Assembly: GCA_963605415.1 (NCBI GenBank)
Contig: CAVCUL010000002.1
Location: 1-64,000 of the forward strand
DNA from: CAG-217 sp963605415
GTDB lineage: Bacteria; Bacillota; Clostridia; Oscillospirales; Acutalibacteraceae
Direction of reading: 5' to 3'
DNA length: 64,000 nt
Part shown: piece by piece, positions 7,501 to 16,478 of the stretch
Position numbering within the stretch: the first letter of the stretch is position 1
Layout: each line of letters opens with the position of its first letter
Notes under the pieces: generated by a model
The model's input: the letters and a program-made list of their open reading frames with translations, nothing else
Databases searched by the model: none
Told to the model about the DNA's origin: nothing
Position numbers and translations under genes: made by a program

Positions 7501-9523
7501 ATGTGGTGCTGCGGCGGAACAGATCTTCTGTTTCCGCCAGCAAGGGCTGATTTTCCGGCTTGTCCAGGTTGGGGTCGTCGGCCAAAATGGCGTCGGCACA
7601 GTCCCGGCACAGGCGCAGGGTGTCCGTATCCTCCACCATATCCGCCAGCCGCAGGTCCGGCAGGCCGTGTTGCCGCTTGCCAAAGAAGTCGCCGGGGCCA
7701 CGCAGCCGCAGGTCCTCGTCGGCGATCTTGAAGCCGTCGCTGTATTTTTTCATAGTCAGCAGCCGCTGGCGGGCGGTATCGCCCTTGGCGTCGCTGACCA
7801 GTATGCAGTAGCTTTTGGCGCTGCCGCGGCCAATGCGCCCCCGCAGCTGGTGCAGCTGGGACAGGCCGAACCGCTCGGCGTTCTCCACAATCATCACTGT
7901 GGCGTTGGGTACATCTACGCCCACTTCCACCACCGTGGTGGCTACCAGCACCTGCACATCGCCCTGGGCAAAGGCCTGCATGACCGCGTCCTTTTGCTTG
8001 GGGGTCATTTTACCGTGAAGCAGCCCTAAGTTGTAGCCGTAGAGCTCCGTTTCGCTCAGCTGGGCGGCATAGGCGGTGGCAGCTTTCATCTCGCTTTCGC
8101 CCTCGTCCACCAGGGGGCAGACGATATAGCCCTGCTCGCCCCGGTCCAGCGCCGCGCGGAGAAAACGAAAGATTCGGGCGTGGTAGGCAGAGGTGACCAC
8201 ATCGGTGCGGATCTCCTGCCGCCCGGGGGGCAGCTCGTCCAGCACGGATATGTCCAGATCGCCGTAGATCATCATGGCCAGGGTGCGGGGGATGGGCGTG
8301 GCGCTCATGACCAGGGTATGCACTTCCTGGCCTTTCATCGCCAGGTCCGCTCGCTGCTGCACCCCAAAGCGGTGCTGCTCGTCGGTGATCACCAGTCCCA
8401 AGTTGGCGAATTCCACATCATTTTGGATCAGCGCGTGGGTGCCCACCGCAATGTGTATGTTGCCGTCCATCAGATCGGCTTTAATTTGCCGCTTCTCCTT
8501 GGTGGTGCAGGCGCCGGTGAGCAGGCACAGGCGAATGTCCGTGCCGGCAAAGAATTTTTGCAGTGTGGCGTAGTGTTGGGTGGCCAGAATTTCCGTAGGC
8601 GCCATCAGAGCGCACTGGTAGTCGTTTTGCACCATGGTATCCAGCAGAGCGGCAGCCACGGCGGTTTTGCCGCTGCCCACATCTCCTTGCAGCAGTCGGT
8701 TCATAGGATAGCCGCTTTGCAGGTCGGCAATGCACTGGGCCACTGCCCGGCTCTGGGCGCCGGTAAGGGTGAAGGGAAGTCTGGCGGCAAAGGCGGCGGT
8801 GCAGTCTTTTTCAATGATCCGGGTGGTGGGGGTGCGCTTGCGCCCTTTTAGCTTTTTCAGCCCGAGGGTCAGGGTCAGTAGTTCTTCAAAAATCAACCGG
8901 TGCCGGGCCGCTTCCAGTGCTTTCGCATTTGGCGGAAAGTGAATGTGGCGCACGGCGGTGTCCAGGTTTTCCAGACCGTATTTTGCCCGCAGGGTGGGGG
9001 ACAGGGTGTCCGGCAGCGGCTCCATGTGCGCCAGAGCGTAGTCCATCGCCTTGGCAATCAGATTGGCATTTAAGTTGCCGGTTTGGGGGTAAATGGGATG
9101 AATACGCCGGGCGGTGAGCGGCTCAATCTTAGGCGCGCTCATCTGCACGGTGGTGAAGTTGCGTTCCACCTTGCCCAGCAGCAGGTAGTCCTGGTACATA
9201 CGCAGTTTTTCTGCCAGGAATTTGGTGTTAAAAAGGGTTACATGGATCAGGGTCTCCCCGTCGGTAAAATCCGCTTTATAGAGGGTCATACCCTTGCGGA
9301 TCAGGTGGGTGCGCATGGGGGTCACCATGGTGGCCTGCACACATACGGTTGTACCCTCCGGCGCCTGGGCGGCGGGGACAGTTACGCTCCAGTCCTCATA
9401 GGTGCGGGGATAGTAGCGCACCAGGTCCCCCACGACAAATATGCCCAGCTTATGAAAAAGCCGGGCTCTTTTGTCGCCAACACCTTTCAGGTATTGAATA
9501 TCGCGTTCTAAAAACTGGTCCAT
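7499..9523 (-). CDS. recG: ATP-dependent DNA helicase RecG
   Basis: Branch-migrating helicase that reverses stalled forks and processes recombination intermediates. The 674-residue product has an N-terminal OB-fold wedge domain (about 60-160), then superfamily 2 helicase motifs: GDVGSGKTAVA (Walker A), DEQHRFG (motif II), SATPIPRT (motif III) and QLRGRIGRG (motif VI). The ATG at 9523 follows the FakA-like stop by one base; an in-frame TTG at 9532 is less likely because it lacks a ribosome site. It is the last gene of the ymdB operon. Confidence 0.96.
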   Translation of the reverse strand: MDQFLERDIQYLKGVGDKRARLFHKLGIFVVGDLVRYYPRTYEDWSVTVPAAQAPEGTTVCVQATMVTPMRTHLIRKGMTLYKADFTDGETLIHVTLFNTKFLAEKLRMYQDYLLLGKVERNFTTVQMSAPKIEPLTARRIHPIYPQTGNLNANLIAKAMDYALAHMEPLPDTLSPTLRAKYGLENLDTAVRHIHFPPNAKALEAARHRLIFEELLTLTLGLKKLKGRKRTPTTRIIEKDCTAAFAARLPFTLTGAQSRAVAQCIADLQSGYPMNRLLQGDVGSGKTAVAAALLDTMVQNDYQCALMAPTEILATQHYATLQKFFAGTDIRLCLLTGACTTKEKRQIKADLMDGNIHIAVGTHALIQNDVEFANLGLVITDEQHRFGVQQRADLAMKGQEVHTLVMSATPIPRTLAMMIYGDLDISVLDELPPGRQEIRTDVVTSAYHARIFRFLRAALDRGEQGYIVCPLVDEGESEMKAATAYAAQLSETELYGYNLGLLHGKMTPKQKDAVMQAFAQGDVQVLVATTVVEVGVDVPNATVMIVENAERFGLSQLHQLRGRIGRGSAKSYCILVSDAKGDTARQRLLTMKKYSDGFKIADEDLRLRGPGDFFGKRQHGLPDLRLADMVEDTDTLRLCRDCADAILADDPNLDKPENQPLLAETEDLFRRSTT

Positions 9524-9524
9524 A

Positions 9525-11189
9525 TCACTCAACAGAAAGCAGGAAGTAGTAGATGGGCTGGCCGCCGTCTACAATGCTGATCTCCATATCGCTGCCGTAT
9601 TTTTCGCTTAGGCGGTTTTCCAGTTCCTGGGCCTGTTCCTCGGTGGCGTCCGCACCGTAGATCAGGGTCACCAGGGCGTGCTCGCCCCGCTTAAACAGTT
9701 TGTCAACGGTCTTAAAGGCAATGTCCACAATGTTATCACCCAAAAATTTGATCTTGCCGTCGCACATGCCCATAATTTCGCCCTGCTTAATGGGGCGACC
9801 GTCCAGTTCACTGTCCCGGGCGGCAAAGGTGACGGCGCCGCTCTGTACATGGGCGGCAGCGTCCATCATGGCCATTTGGTTGTCGTCGGCAGATTGGGTC
9901 TCATCAAACACCAGCATGGCGCTGATCCCCTGGGGGATGGTTTTGGTTTGCAGCACCCGCACGCGGCGGTCCTTGGCCAGGGGGATAGCCTGTTCTGCAG
10001 CCATAATAATGTTTTTATTATTGGGCAGCACAAACACTGTTTTGGCGGGGGTAGCCATAATGGCATTCAAAATGTCATCAGTGGACGGGTTCATGGTTTG
10101 ACCGCCGCTGACTACCGTGTCGGCACCAATGTCGGTAAACAGCTGCTGCAGTCCTTCTCCGGCGCATACAGCCACAAAGCCGTAATCGTTTTCCGGCTGC
10201 ACCACGGTGGGTCGGGGCACGGTGTCACCCTGCTTCACGCCCTCCTCCGCATTGCGGTGCTGATAGCGCATATTGTCGATCTTTATATTGATCAGCTGGC
10301 CGTATTTCAGCGCAGCCTGAATCACATCGCCGGGGCAGTTGGAGTGCACATGCACTTTGATAATATCGCTGTCATCCACCACCACAACGCAGTCGCCGAT
10401 GGACTCCAGGTACGCCCGCAGCCGCAGCGGATCCTGCTGGGGTGCGTGGCGGTCTTTTTCAATCAAAAATTCCGAGCAGTAGCCAAATTCAATGTCGTCG
10501 GAGGCGGCGGCCACGGTGCTCTTGTCCGGGGTCTGTACCGGGGTGACGGCGCTACCGGCGATGGGCGGCACTACGGTGCCTTTTTCAAACACAGCGCCCA
10601 TACCCTGGAAAATCAGCACCAGACCCTGCCCGCCGGCGTCTACCACGCCGGCCTTTTTCAGTACCGGCAGCTGTTCCGGGGTTTTTGCCAGGGCTTCCTC
10701 GGCGGCGGCCATGGCTGCGCAGCATACGGTCCAGGCATCGTTATTGGAGGCGGCGATTTGCTCTGCCGCTTCCGCTGCCTTGCGAATTACTGTCAGAATG
10801 GTGCCCTCCGTAGGTTTCATGACCGCTTTGTAGGCGGCGTCCACTCCTTTGCGCAGGGCAGTGGCTACGGTTGTGCCGTCTGCTTCCTCCATGCCACGCA
10901 TTGCCTTGGAAAAGCCGCGGAAAATCAGCGAAAGAATCACGCCGGAATTCCCCCGGGCGCCTCGCAGCAGGGCAGAGGCGCAGCGGGCGGAGGCCTCCTC
11001 CACCGTGCAGTCCTCCGGCAGCACCGCCATTTCTTTGGCGGCAGCGCCGATAGTCATGCTCATATTGGTGCCGGTGTCGCCGTCCGGCACCGGAAAGATG
11101 TTTAGCGCATCCACCGCCTGGCGGTTGTTGGCAATATTGTTAGAGCCGGAGATCACTCCGTCCCGGAACATAAGTCCTGTTATCATCAT
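9525..11189 (-). CDS. yloV: FakA/YloV-like DAK2-domain kinase
   Basis: A 554-residue relative of FakA (YloV), which phosphorylates fatty acids held by FakB for use in phospholipid synthesis. The N-terminal DAK2 (dihydroxyacetone kinase L-type) domain spans about 1-200 and contains NIFPVPDGDTGTNM, whose aspartates bind the Mg-ATP. The C-terminal half is the DegV-like/FakA-C region. No fakB partner is visible in the window. The start at 11189 is preferred because GGGAGA sits seven bases upstream; an ATG five codons earlier would overlap that ribosome site. The pairing with an Asp23/Gls24 gene directly upstream is the usual arrangement in Firmicutes. Confidence 0.9.
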   Translation of the reverse strand: MMITGLMFRDGVISGSNNIANNRQAVDALNIFPVPDGDTGTNMSMTIGAAAKEMAVLPEDCTVEEASARCASALLRGARGNSGVILSLIFRGFSKAMRGMEEADGTTVATALRKGVDAAYKAVMKPTEGTILTVIRKAAEAAEQIAASNNDAWTVCCAAMAAAEEALAKTPEQLPVLKKAGVVDAGGQGLVLIFQGMGAVFEKGTVVPPIAGSAVTPVQTPDKSTVAAASDDIEFGYCSEFLIEKDRHAPQQDPLRLRAYLESIGDCVVVVDDSDIIKVHVHSNCPGDVIQAALKYGQLINIKIDNMRYQHRNAEEGVKQGDTVPRPTVVQPENDYGFVAVCAGEGLQQLFTDIGADTVVSGGQTMNPSTDDILNAIMATPAKTVFVLPNNKNIIMAAEQAIPLAKDRRVRVLQTKTIPQGISAMLVFDETQSADDNQMAMMDAAAHVQSGAVTFAARDSELDGRPIKQGEIMGMCDGKIKFLGDNIVDIAFKTVDKLFKRGEHALVTLIYGADATEEQAQELENRLSEKYGSDMEISIVDGGQPIYYFLLSVE

Positions 11190-11210
11190 GTGATGTTCTC
11201 CCATCTATGG

Positions 11211-11567
11211 TTAGTTCAGTGCGTCCACATACACATTGACGGTATTGACCTTCAGGTCCGTGGCCTCCTCCACCGTGTAGCGCACCTTGTTGATAATGCT
11301 CTCCACAATGGCGGTGATGTTGACGCCGTAAGAGACGGAGATGTGCAGCTCGATTTGCAGCTGACCGTCCACGCTCTTAACGGACACGCCCTGGTTGAAT
11401 TTTTCACCGGTGGCCTTGCTCTTGATGGCGCTGACGATGGACTCGTAAGCGCTGCCGTTGACCATACCGGTCACCCCGAAGCAGGACTGAGCGACCCGCC
11501 CCACAAGGGTGGCGAAATAGGCGTTGGTGATCTCAATGTATCCGCTGGGATTTTCAAATTTAATCAT
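11211..11567 (-). CDS. Asp23/Gls24-family envelope stress protein
   Basis: A 118-residue Asp23/Gls24 (DUF322) protein. The chain opens with the family's strand pattern GYIEITNAYFATLV and continues with VxGVTGMV-like and VSVSYGVNITAI-like stretches. Family members are small envelope-associated proteins induced by alkali or cell-wall stress, and one is usually found beside FakA-type kinases. The ATG at 11567 follows GGAGG by eight bases; a TTG one codon earlier is less likely. Confidence 0.9.
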   Translation of the reverse strand: MIKFENPSGYIEITNAYFATLVGRVAQSCFGVTGMVNGSAYESIVSAIKSKATGEKFNQGVSVKSVDGQLQIELHISVSYGVNITAIVESIINKVRYTVEEATDLKVNTVNVYVDALN

Positions 11568-11608
11568 CAATATATCCTCCGTGATTTATTGCAAACGCCG
11601 GGGCGTTT

Positions 11609-13093
11609 TTATCCAAAATACCAGTCTTCTATATTGGCAAAGAAGTTGCCGTACTGCCCCTGAATATCGCCGCGCAGGGACTTGGAGTAGCAGATCATAC
11701 CCTTGCGGTACACCAGGGGGGCAAAGGGCATTTCCTCGCTGAACGAGAGCATAAATTTGCCCAGCTCCGTCTTGCCGGCGGTGTAGTCCCGGTACAGGGC
11801 GGCGGTGCTGCCCTTGTCCTGGCTGATGCCGTAGTGGGCGGCGCCGTCGGTGCTAAAGAAGGGGTAAAGGCACATATCGTTTTGCAGCTTGACCTCGCCG
11901 ATATAGAGATCGTAGTTCAGATTTTTGACCCGCGCCTTGTAGTCGCTGAATTTGCTCACTTGCAGCTGCACGGTAAAGCCTACAGCTTCCAGTGCCGTCT
12001 TGATCTGATTGGCGGCGGCCAGCCGGTTGTCGTTCTTGTTGACCAGCAGAGTAACCTTTAAGGCGCTGTCGCTGACTTTGGACAGAGCAATCTGTTGCTT
12101 TGCGGCTGCTGTGTCTGCCGTCTCTGCAAACAGGCGGGTGCTGCTTGCCAGCGTAAAGGACGGGTTAAACACGCTGCGGGCAGCGGTGGCATAGCCGGCA
12201 TAGGCACTTTTCGCCAGTGCGCTACGATCCACTGCCAAACTCACCGCCTGGCGCAGATGGGCGTTTGCAAAGGCACCGGAGCGGTTGTTAAAGCCGATAT
12301 AGACCAAGTTGTTTTGATTGATTTGCTTTTTTGTAGCGGTCATGCGCTTGGCACTATTCTCAGACAGGTCCCGATAAGTATAGGTGATGTTGCCGATATT
12401 TACCGCATTGTCGATGGAGTCTGCCGCCGCAATATTCACCAGATGAATGGTGGTGATATGGGGGTTGAAATCATCGGTCACATTGGCTGCCAGTACCGTG
12501 CCGTTCTTAGTGGATTTATAGCGATAGCGGCCACTTCCAATGGGGTACTTGCCTTTGGCGTCCTTTTTGGCAATTGGAAAGGTCAGCAGATTTTGCCCAT
12601 AGGGTGATGCGTGGCGCAGGGTAAAGACCACGGTGTTGTCATTCTCTGCCGTGGCAGAGCGAATGTCCGTTAGGGCGCTGCCGTAGGCGGGAGAGTCCTT
12701 GGCCTGTTCAAAGCTGTACACCACATCTGTGGCGGTGAGTGCGGATTTGTCTGAGAATGTCAGACCGCTGGGCACGATCACCTTGAGGGTAGTGCTGTTT
12801 GTAAATTCATAGCCGGTGGCCAGGTTGGGCTGGGCGGTATAGCTGCTGTCCAGGTCAAACAGGCTTTCAAATACCAGGTCTGCCAGCACCTGATTGTTTT
12901 GGGTTTTGGCGGCAAAGGGGTCCAGGCTGTCCGACTGGGTGTAGCTTAATTTGAAATTGTCATTGTCCGTGGCAAAGGTGGTTTGGGCCTTTGTGGTGGT
13001 CTCTGTTTGGCCGGTGGTGCCTTTGGTGCACGCCGAGAAGAGGGTGGCGGTCAGCACCAGCGCCAGCAAAAGAGCAAAACTTCTCTTGCCCAT
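11609..13093 (-). CDS. Peptide/nickel-type ABC transporter substrate-binding lipoprotein
   Basis: A 494-residue extracytoplasmic solute-binding protein of family 5 (OppA/DppA type). The signal peptide ends in the lipobox LFSAC (Cys22), followed by a Thr-rich linker. The mature part has the family's early FKLSYTQSDSLDPF strand and the LRQAVSLAVDR segment that marks this family. No permease or ATPase genes are adjacent, so it is either an orphan or served by components elsewhere. AGGAGG lies directly upstream of the ATG, three bases after the ymdB stop. Confidence 0.88.
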   Translation of the reverse strand: MGKRSFALLLALVLTATLFSACTKGTTGQTETTTKAQTTFATDNDNFKLSYTQSDSLDPFAAKTQNNQVLADLVFESLFDLDSSYTAQPNLATGYEFTNSTTLKVIVPSGLTFSDKSALTATDVVYSFEQAKDSPAYGSALTDIRSATAENDNTVVFTLRHASPYGQNLLTFPIAKKDAKGKYPIGSGRYRYKSTKNGTVLAANVTDDFNPHITTIHLVNIAAADSIDNAVNIGNITYTYRDLSENSAKRMTATKKQINQNNLVYIGFNNRSGAFANAHLRQAVSLAVDRSALAKSAYAGYATAARSVFNPSFTLASSTRLFAETADTAAAKQQIALSKVSDSALKVTLLVNKNDNRLAAANQIKTALEAVGFTVQLQVSKFSDYKARVKNLNYDLYIGEVKLQNDMCLYPFFSTDGAAHYGISQDKGSTAALYRDYTAGKTELGKFMLSFSEEMPFAPLVYRKGMICYSKSLRGDIQGQYGNFFANIEDWYFG

Positions 13094-13095
13094 GG

Positions 13096-13875
13096 TTACC
13101 TCCTAATGCGCGTGCAGCTGCGGGTCTTGCCGGTTTTTTCGTCAATATCGAACAGGCAGCCCTCCAGCACGCAGGGCCCATCCGGGTTGGTAAAGCGCAC
13201 AGGCAGGCCGGTACGCATTTTTTCAATGGCTGCCTGGGGGCTGACCCCCAGCACACTGTGCTGGGGCCCGGTCATACCCAGGTCCGTAATGTAGCCGGTG
13301 CCGCCGGGCAGCACCTGTTCGTCTGCGGTTTGCACATGGGTGTGGGTGCCGAAAAGGGCAGACACACGGCCGTCTAAGTAGTAGCCAAGGGCCCGCTTTT
13401 CCGCAGTGGCCTCGGCGTGGAAGTCAATGAGAATGATATGCGCCCCCGCCTTCTTCAGGTGGCGAACCTCCCGGTCCGCTGCGTCAAAGGGATTGGCGAT
13501 CGGCTCCATAAAGGCGGTACCCTGCAGGCTGATAACGCCCACCTGGCAGGCGCCCATGTCCAGCAGTACGCTGCCCTTTCCGGGGGCCGAGGGGTGGTAG
13601 TTGGCCGGGCGGAGCAAAAATTCGTTCTCCTCCAGCATTGGGTAGATCTCCCGTCGGCGCAGGCCGTGGTTGCCCAGGGTGATCACATCGGCGCCGCTGT
13701 CAAAAATAAACTGGGCGCTGCCGGGCAGTATGCCGTTGCCGACGGCGGAGTTCTCGCCGTTTACGATGGTTAATTTGGCGCCCAGCTCTCGCTTTAAGCC
13801 GGGCAGTATGCGGCGCAGGCAGTCGCAGCCTTGCCGGGCGACGACATCGCCAATGGTCAGGATCTTCACTTGCAC
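13096..13875 (-). CDS. ymdB: YmdB-family metallophosphoesterase
   Basis: A 259-residue protein of the TIGR00282/YmdB family, calcineurin-like phosphodiesterases that hydrolyse 2',3'-cyclic nucleotides and affect biofilm and sporulation decisions in Bacillus. Metal-site motifs are GDVV (Asp10), VNGEN (Asn39, Glu41), TLGNH (Asn69, His70), DFHAEAT and GTHTHVQTAD. The start is a GTG at 13875; a GTG two codons later is possible, and the ribosome site is weak. It leads the operon ymdB, binding protein, asp23, yloV, recG and has its own promoter. Confidence 0.93.
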   Translation of the reverse strand: MQVKILTIGDVVARQGCDCLRRILPGLKRELGAKLTIVNGENSAVGNGILPGSAQFIFDSGADVITLGNHGLRRREIYPMLEENEFLLRPANYHPSAPGKGSVLLDMGACQVGVISLQGTAFMEPIANPFDAADREVRHLKKAGAHIILIDFHAEATAEKRALGYYLDGRVSALFGTHTHVQTADEQVLPGGTGYITDLGMTGPQHSVLGVSPQAAIEKMRTGLPVRFTNPDGPCVLEGCLFDIDEKTGKTRSCTRIRR

Positions 13876-13917
13876 ACCGTTTCTATCTGACGCACAGTCA
13901 GGTTTTATAGCAAAAAT

Positions 13918-13946
13918 ATTATACTATATCCCCGGCAGAATTACAA
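13918..13946 (-). promoter_or_regulatory. Promoter for the ymdB-recG operon
   Basis: TTGTAA (13946-13941), 17 bases, TATAAT (13923-13918) on the minus strand, about 43 bases upstream of the GTG. Confidence 0.65.
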
Positions 13947-14048
13947 GGATGGGGGATAAATTTAATACTTTCGCAACTTTTGAATACCCGGGTGCATACA
14001 GGGCTTTACCGGTTGTATATTCTTTTGACAAATTGTGCAGTGCTTGCG

Positions 14049-14280
14049 GGGCGATGTGGGCATCGCGCCTACATTGTGGGTATGCAAAGCGGGCGGCAGG
14101 TTGCCGCCCCTACTTCGGTGCGATGTAGGCATCGCACCCTACAAATTCTAACTTCTCTGCCTCCCTTGTAAAGGGAGGTGGCAACGCCGCAAGGCGTTGA
14201 CGGAGGGATTGTACATCGTATCCGCCCGCGCTTAATGCCCTTTTAGCGCAACAACTCCCCTTGCACATACAAGGGGAGTC
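14049..14280. repeat. Cluster of five to six palindromic repeat units
   Basis: The 412-base gap between ymdB and the next lipoprotein holds no gene. It contains GCGATG-TGGG-CATCGC (14051-14066), GGGCGGCA-GGT-TGCCGCCC (14091-14109), GGTGCGATG-TAGG-CATCGCACC (14117-14138), CCTCCCTT-GTA-AAGGGAGG (14160-14178), CAACGCC-GCAA-GGCGTTG (14182-14199) and ACTCCCCTTG/CAAGGGGAGT (14254-14279). The first and third are each followed by CCTACA or CCCTACAA, like units elsewhere in the window. These look like dispersed extragenic palindromes, several nested together. Confidence 0.75.
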
Positions 14281-14287
14281 GATTGGG

Positions 14288-15388
14288 TCATTTTACTTTT
14301 TGAAAAGAGGTGAGCACGCCGTCTGCGTCAAAGGTCACATTGTAGTAGGGATTATTCTTAAAGTCTGTGACAGCGAATTCACCCAGATTTTGGTCGTCGG
14401 GGAAGGTGCAGTCGGAGGCGATTTGCAAATTGCACTGAGAGAAGTTTACCGCATAGGGAGTGTCGGATCGCTTTAAGGTCTTAACCCCGCTGCCGCCGTA
14501 GCGGGCGTTAAAGGCGGCGGCTTTCTTCTTGTCACTAAAGAGGAAACGCACCTGGCTGTCAATATACCAGTAGGTGGTGCTCTTTTTCTCCGTATAGCTA
14601 AAGGCGTGGGTGCCCATACGCACTTGAACGGCCTCTACGCCGTCCCATTTTTCCACATGGCGCAGAATGTCTACGCTGTCGCCAATCATCGCCTCGTTTT
14701 CGTCAGATTTACTGTAAATGGGCTGGCTGCTTTCCTGAGTTACGCCGTTTTTGTCGGTAGTGTGGGTAAAGTGCTTAAATCCGCCTTCCTTGTCGTAGTA
14801 GTTGGCGCTGACTAAGGTGCAGGTAAGCTTGCCATCTGCATAAACTGCGTCATAGGTGCACTCACTGCTGAAGCTGGCATTGTCTGTCTCCGGCGAAATC
14901 CAGATGGTGAACTGATCTGCGCCGTAAGGAGATTTGGTATTCAGCCCCTGGTCAAAAGTGACCTGGTAACTGCCTTTGTCATCCGCGCAGAGAATGCTCA
15001 CGCCGGTGCGCTTGCCGTCGGCGTCCGTATAGGTTACTGTCAAATCATTGGAGTGGGTGGAGCGCAGATGGCACTCGGTCATCTGCTTGCCGCCCTTTTC
15101 GTATGTGGCATACACCAGATCCTCATTTTTATAATACTTGGTGACAGTGGCGTCCAGCTTGGTGCTTTTTACCTGCTTTTTGCTATAGCTGTCGTCCGGC
15201 TGCATCTCCGTGTAAAAATCCACCTTGCGGATATCGTCCAGTATATAGCCTACGGTGTGCACATCGTCAAAGATCTTTTTAATATCTTTGTTGGCCACAA
15301 ATTCAATTTGTGCTGTAGTCTCTGCACAGGCGGAGAATAGCAGCATGGGCAGCAAGCAAAGGCAGAGTATGGTGCCCCATCGCTTCAT
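14288..15388 (-). CDS. Lipoprotein of unknown function
   Basis: A 366-residue predicted lipoprotein: a short basic N-terminus, a hydrophobic stretch and the lipobox LFSAC (Cys21). The mature chain is hydrophilic, rich in Asp, Lys, Thr and Tyr, and strand-like, with alternating short motifs such as GKLTCTLVSA and YWYIDSQVRFLF. I do not recognise a family. It is a single gene with its own promoter at 15453-15481, divergent from the HAD phosphatase. A surface sensor or polymer-binding role would be a guess. Confidence 0.75.
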   Translation of the reverse strand: MKRWGTILCLCLLPMLLFSACAETTAQIEFVANKDIKKIFDDVHTVGYILDDIRKVDFYTEMQPDDSYSKKQVKSTKLDATVTKYYKNEDLVYATYEKGGKQMTECHLRSTHSNDLTVTYTDADGKRTGVSILCADDKGSYQVTFDQGLNTKSPYGADQFTIWISPETDNASFSSECTYDAVYADGKLTCTLVSANYYDKEGGFKHFTHTTDKNGVTQESSQPIYSKSDENEAMIGDSVDILRHVEKWDGVEAVQVRMGTHAFSYTEKKSTTYWYIDSQVRFLFSDKKKAAAFNARYGGSGVKTLKRSDTPYAVNFSQCNLQIASDCTFPDDQNLGEFAVTDFKNNPYYNVTFDADGVLTSFQKVK

Positions 15389-15452
15389 AACGATCCCTCC
15401 GTTAACATGGAAAAAGGCGCTGCAGGATAGAAGCAGCAGTTGTCAAATTCTA

Positions 15453-15481
15453 ATTAAAGCACAATTTCTTTTTTTCGTCAA
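15453..15481 (-). promoter_or_regulatory. Promoter for the lipoprotein gene
   Basis: TTGACG (15481-15476), 17 bases, TTTAAT (15458-15453) on the minus strand, about 65 bases upstream of the ATG. Confidence 0.5.
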
Positions 15482-15509
15482 CTAAAATTGCGGATTTCCG
15501 GGCTTTGCG

Positions 15510-15538
15510 TTGCGCAATCGGCAGGATTTTGCTATAAT
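15510..15538 (+). promoter_or_regulatory. Promoter for the HAD phosphatase
   Basis: TTGCGC (15510-15515), 17 bases, TATAAT (15533-15538), followed by GGAGG and the ATG at 15572. It argues against an in-frame start at 15488, which would lie upstream of the promoter. Confidence 0.65.
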
Positions 15539-15571
15539 AAGGTCTGTGATTTGAAGAACGGAGGCCATACC

Positions 15572-16390
15572 ATGCCCATTAAACTGATTGCCACGGATTT
15601 GGACGGCACCCTGATGTCCGGCGACCACCTGACTGTCAGTCCCCGCACGGTGGCGGCGTTGCAGGCGGCCCACGATCGGGGCGTGCGCCTGGCCATTGCC
15701 ACCGGGCGCACCCTGGATTTTATTGACCATGTTACGGCGCAGGTGCCATTTGTGGATTATGTGATTTACTCCAACGGTGCAGCGGTGTATGACCGGAAAC
15801 GGGATGCGCACATTTGCCAGCAGTTGATCCCGCCGGCAACAGTGCAGCGGATTTTGCAAACCCTGGCGCCCCACCCACTGTATTATAATGTGTATTGGGA
15901 TGGGGGTATGTACCTGGAAGAGGCACGATTGCTTTATTACAGCAGCAATAATCTGCCCCAGGCATTCTTGGACCAGTTTATGGCCAAGGCCCACCCGGTA
16001 GAGAACCTGCTGGACAAGGCGGACAAAGGCGCAGAGAGCATTGCCGTCTATGACCTGGACCCGGCGCAAATGGACTGGGTGCGTTCTGTGCTGGAGAGCG
16101 AGGGGCTGGAGGTGGTTTCCTCCCTGGCCAACGAGCTGGAGTGCACGGCCCCCGGTGCCAACAAGGGCGCCGCGCTGGCAGGGATTGCCCGGCAGCTGGA
16201 GATTGCCCCGGCGCAGGTGATGAGCTTTGGCGATGCCGGCAACGATTGCCCCATGCTCACCTTTGCCCACTATTCCTTTGCCATGGAGAACGGCGCGCCG
16301 GAATGTAAGGCTGCCGCTCGCTACCGGGCAGAGGCCAATACCGCAGACGGTGTGGCCAAGGTTGTTGAGCAGTTTGTATTGTCAGATTGA
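15572..16390 (+). CDS. Cof-type HAD hydrolase
   Basis: A 272-residue haloacid dehalogenase-fold phosphatase of the Cof/YwpJ subfamily. Motif I is DLDGTL near residue 9 (nucleophile and acid/base Asp), motif II lies in IATGRT, and motif IV is SFGDAGNDCPML near residue 218. The long insert between motifs II and III is a C2-type cap. Family members act on sugar phosphates, flavin mononucleotide or pyridoxal phosphate; the substrate here is undetermined. GGAGG lies eight bases before the ATG. The TetR gene follows after 88 bases. Confidence 0.9.
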   Translation: MPIKLIATDLDGTLMSGDHLTVSPRTVAALQAAHDRGVRLAIATGRTLDFIDHVTAQVPFVDYVIYSNGAAVYDRKRDAHICQQLIPPATVQRILQTLAPHPLYYNVYWDGGMYLEEARLLYYSSNNLPQAFLDQFMAKAHPVENLLDKADKGAESIAVYDLDPAQMDWVRSVLESEGLEVVSSLANELECTAPGANKGAALAGIARQLEIAPAQVMSFGDAGNDCPMLTFAHYSFAMENGAPECKAAARYRAEANTADGVAKVVEQFVLSD

Positions 16391-16478
16391 GGCACCGATA
16401 AAAACGGATTTTTACAGGCAAAGTAGTTGAAGCCGCACGCAGCGGCCGTAGTACTACGCGCAGAAGGATGGATAAAAT

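Noticed and set aside
9678..11105. A 475-codon open frame on the plus strand opposite the FakA-like gene
   Set aside because: It is an antisense shadow of a strongly supported gene; its translation is rich in His and Gly with no domain, signal or ribosome site.
14049..14280. The repeat cluster considered as a CRISPR array
   Set aside because: The units differ in sequence and are palindromes without equal-length spacers, and no cas genes are present.
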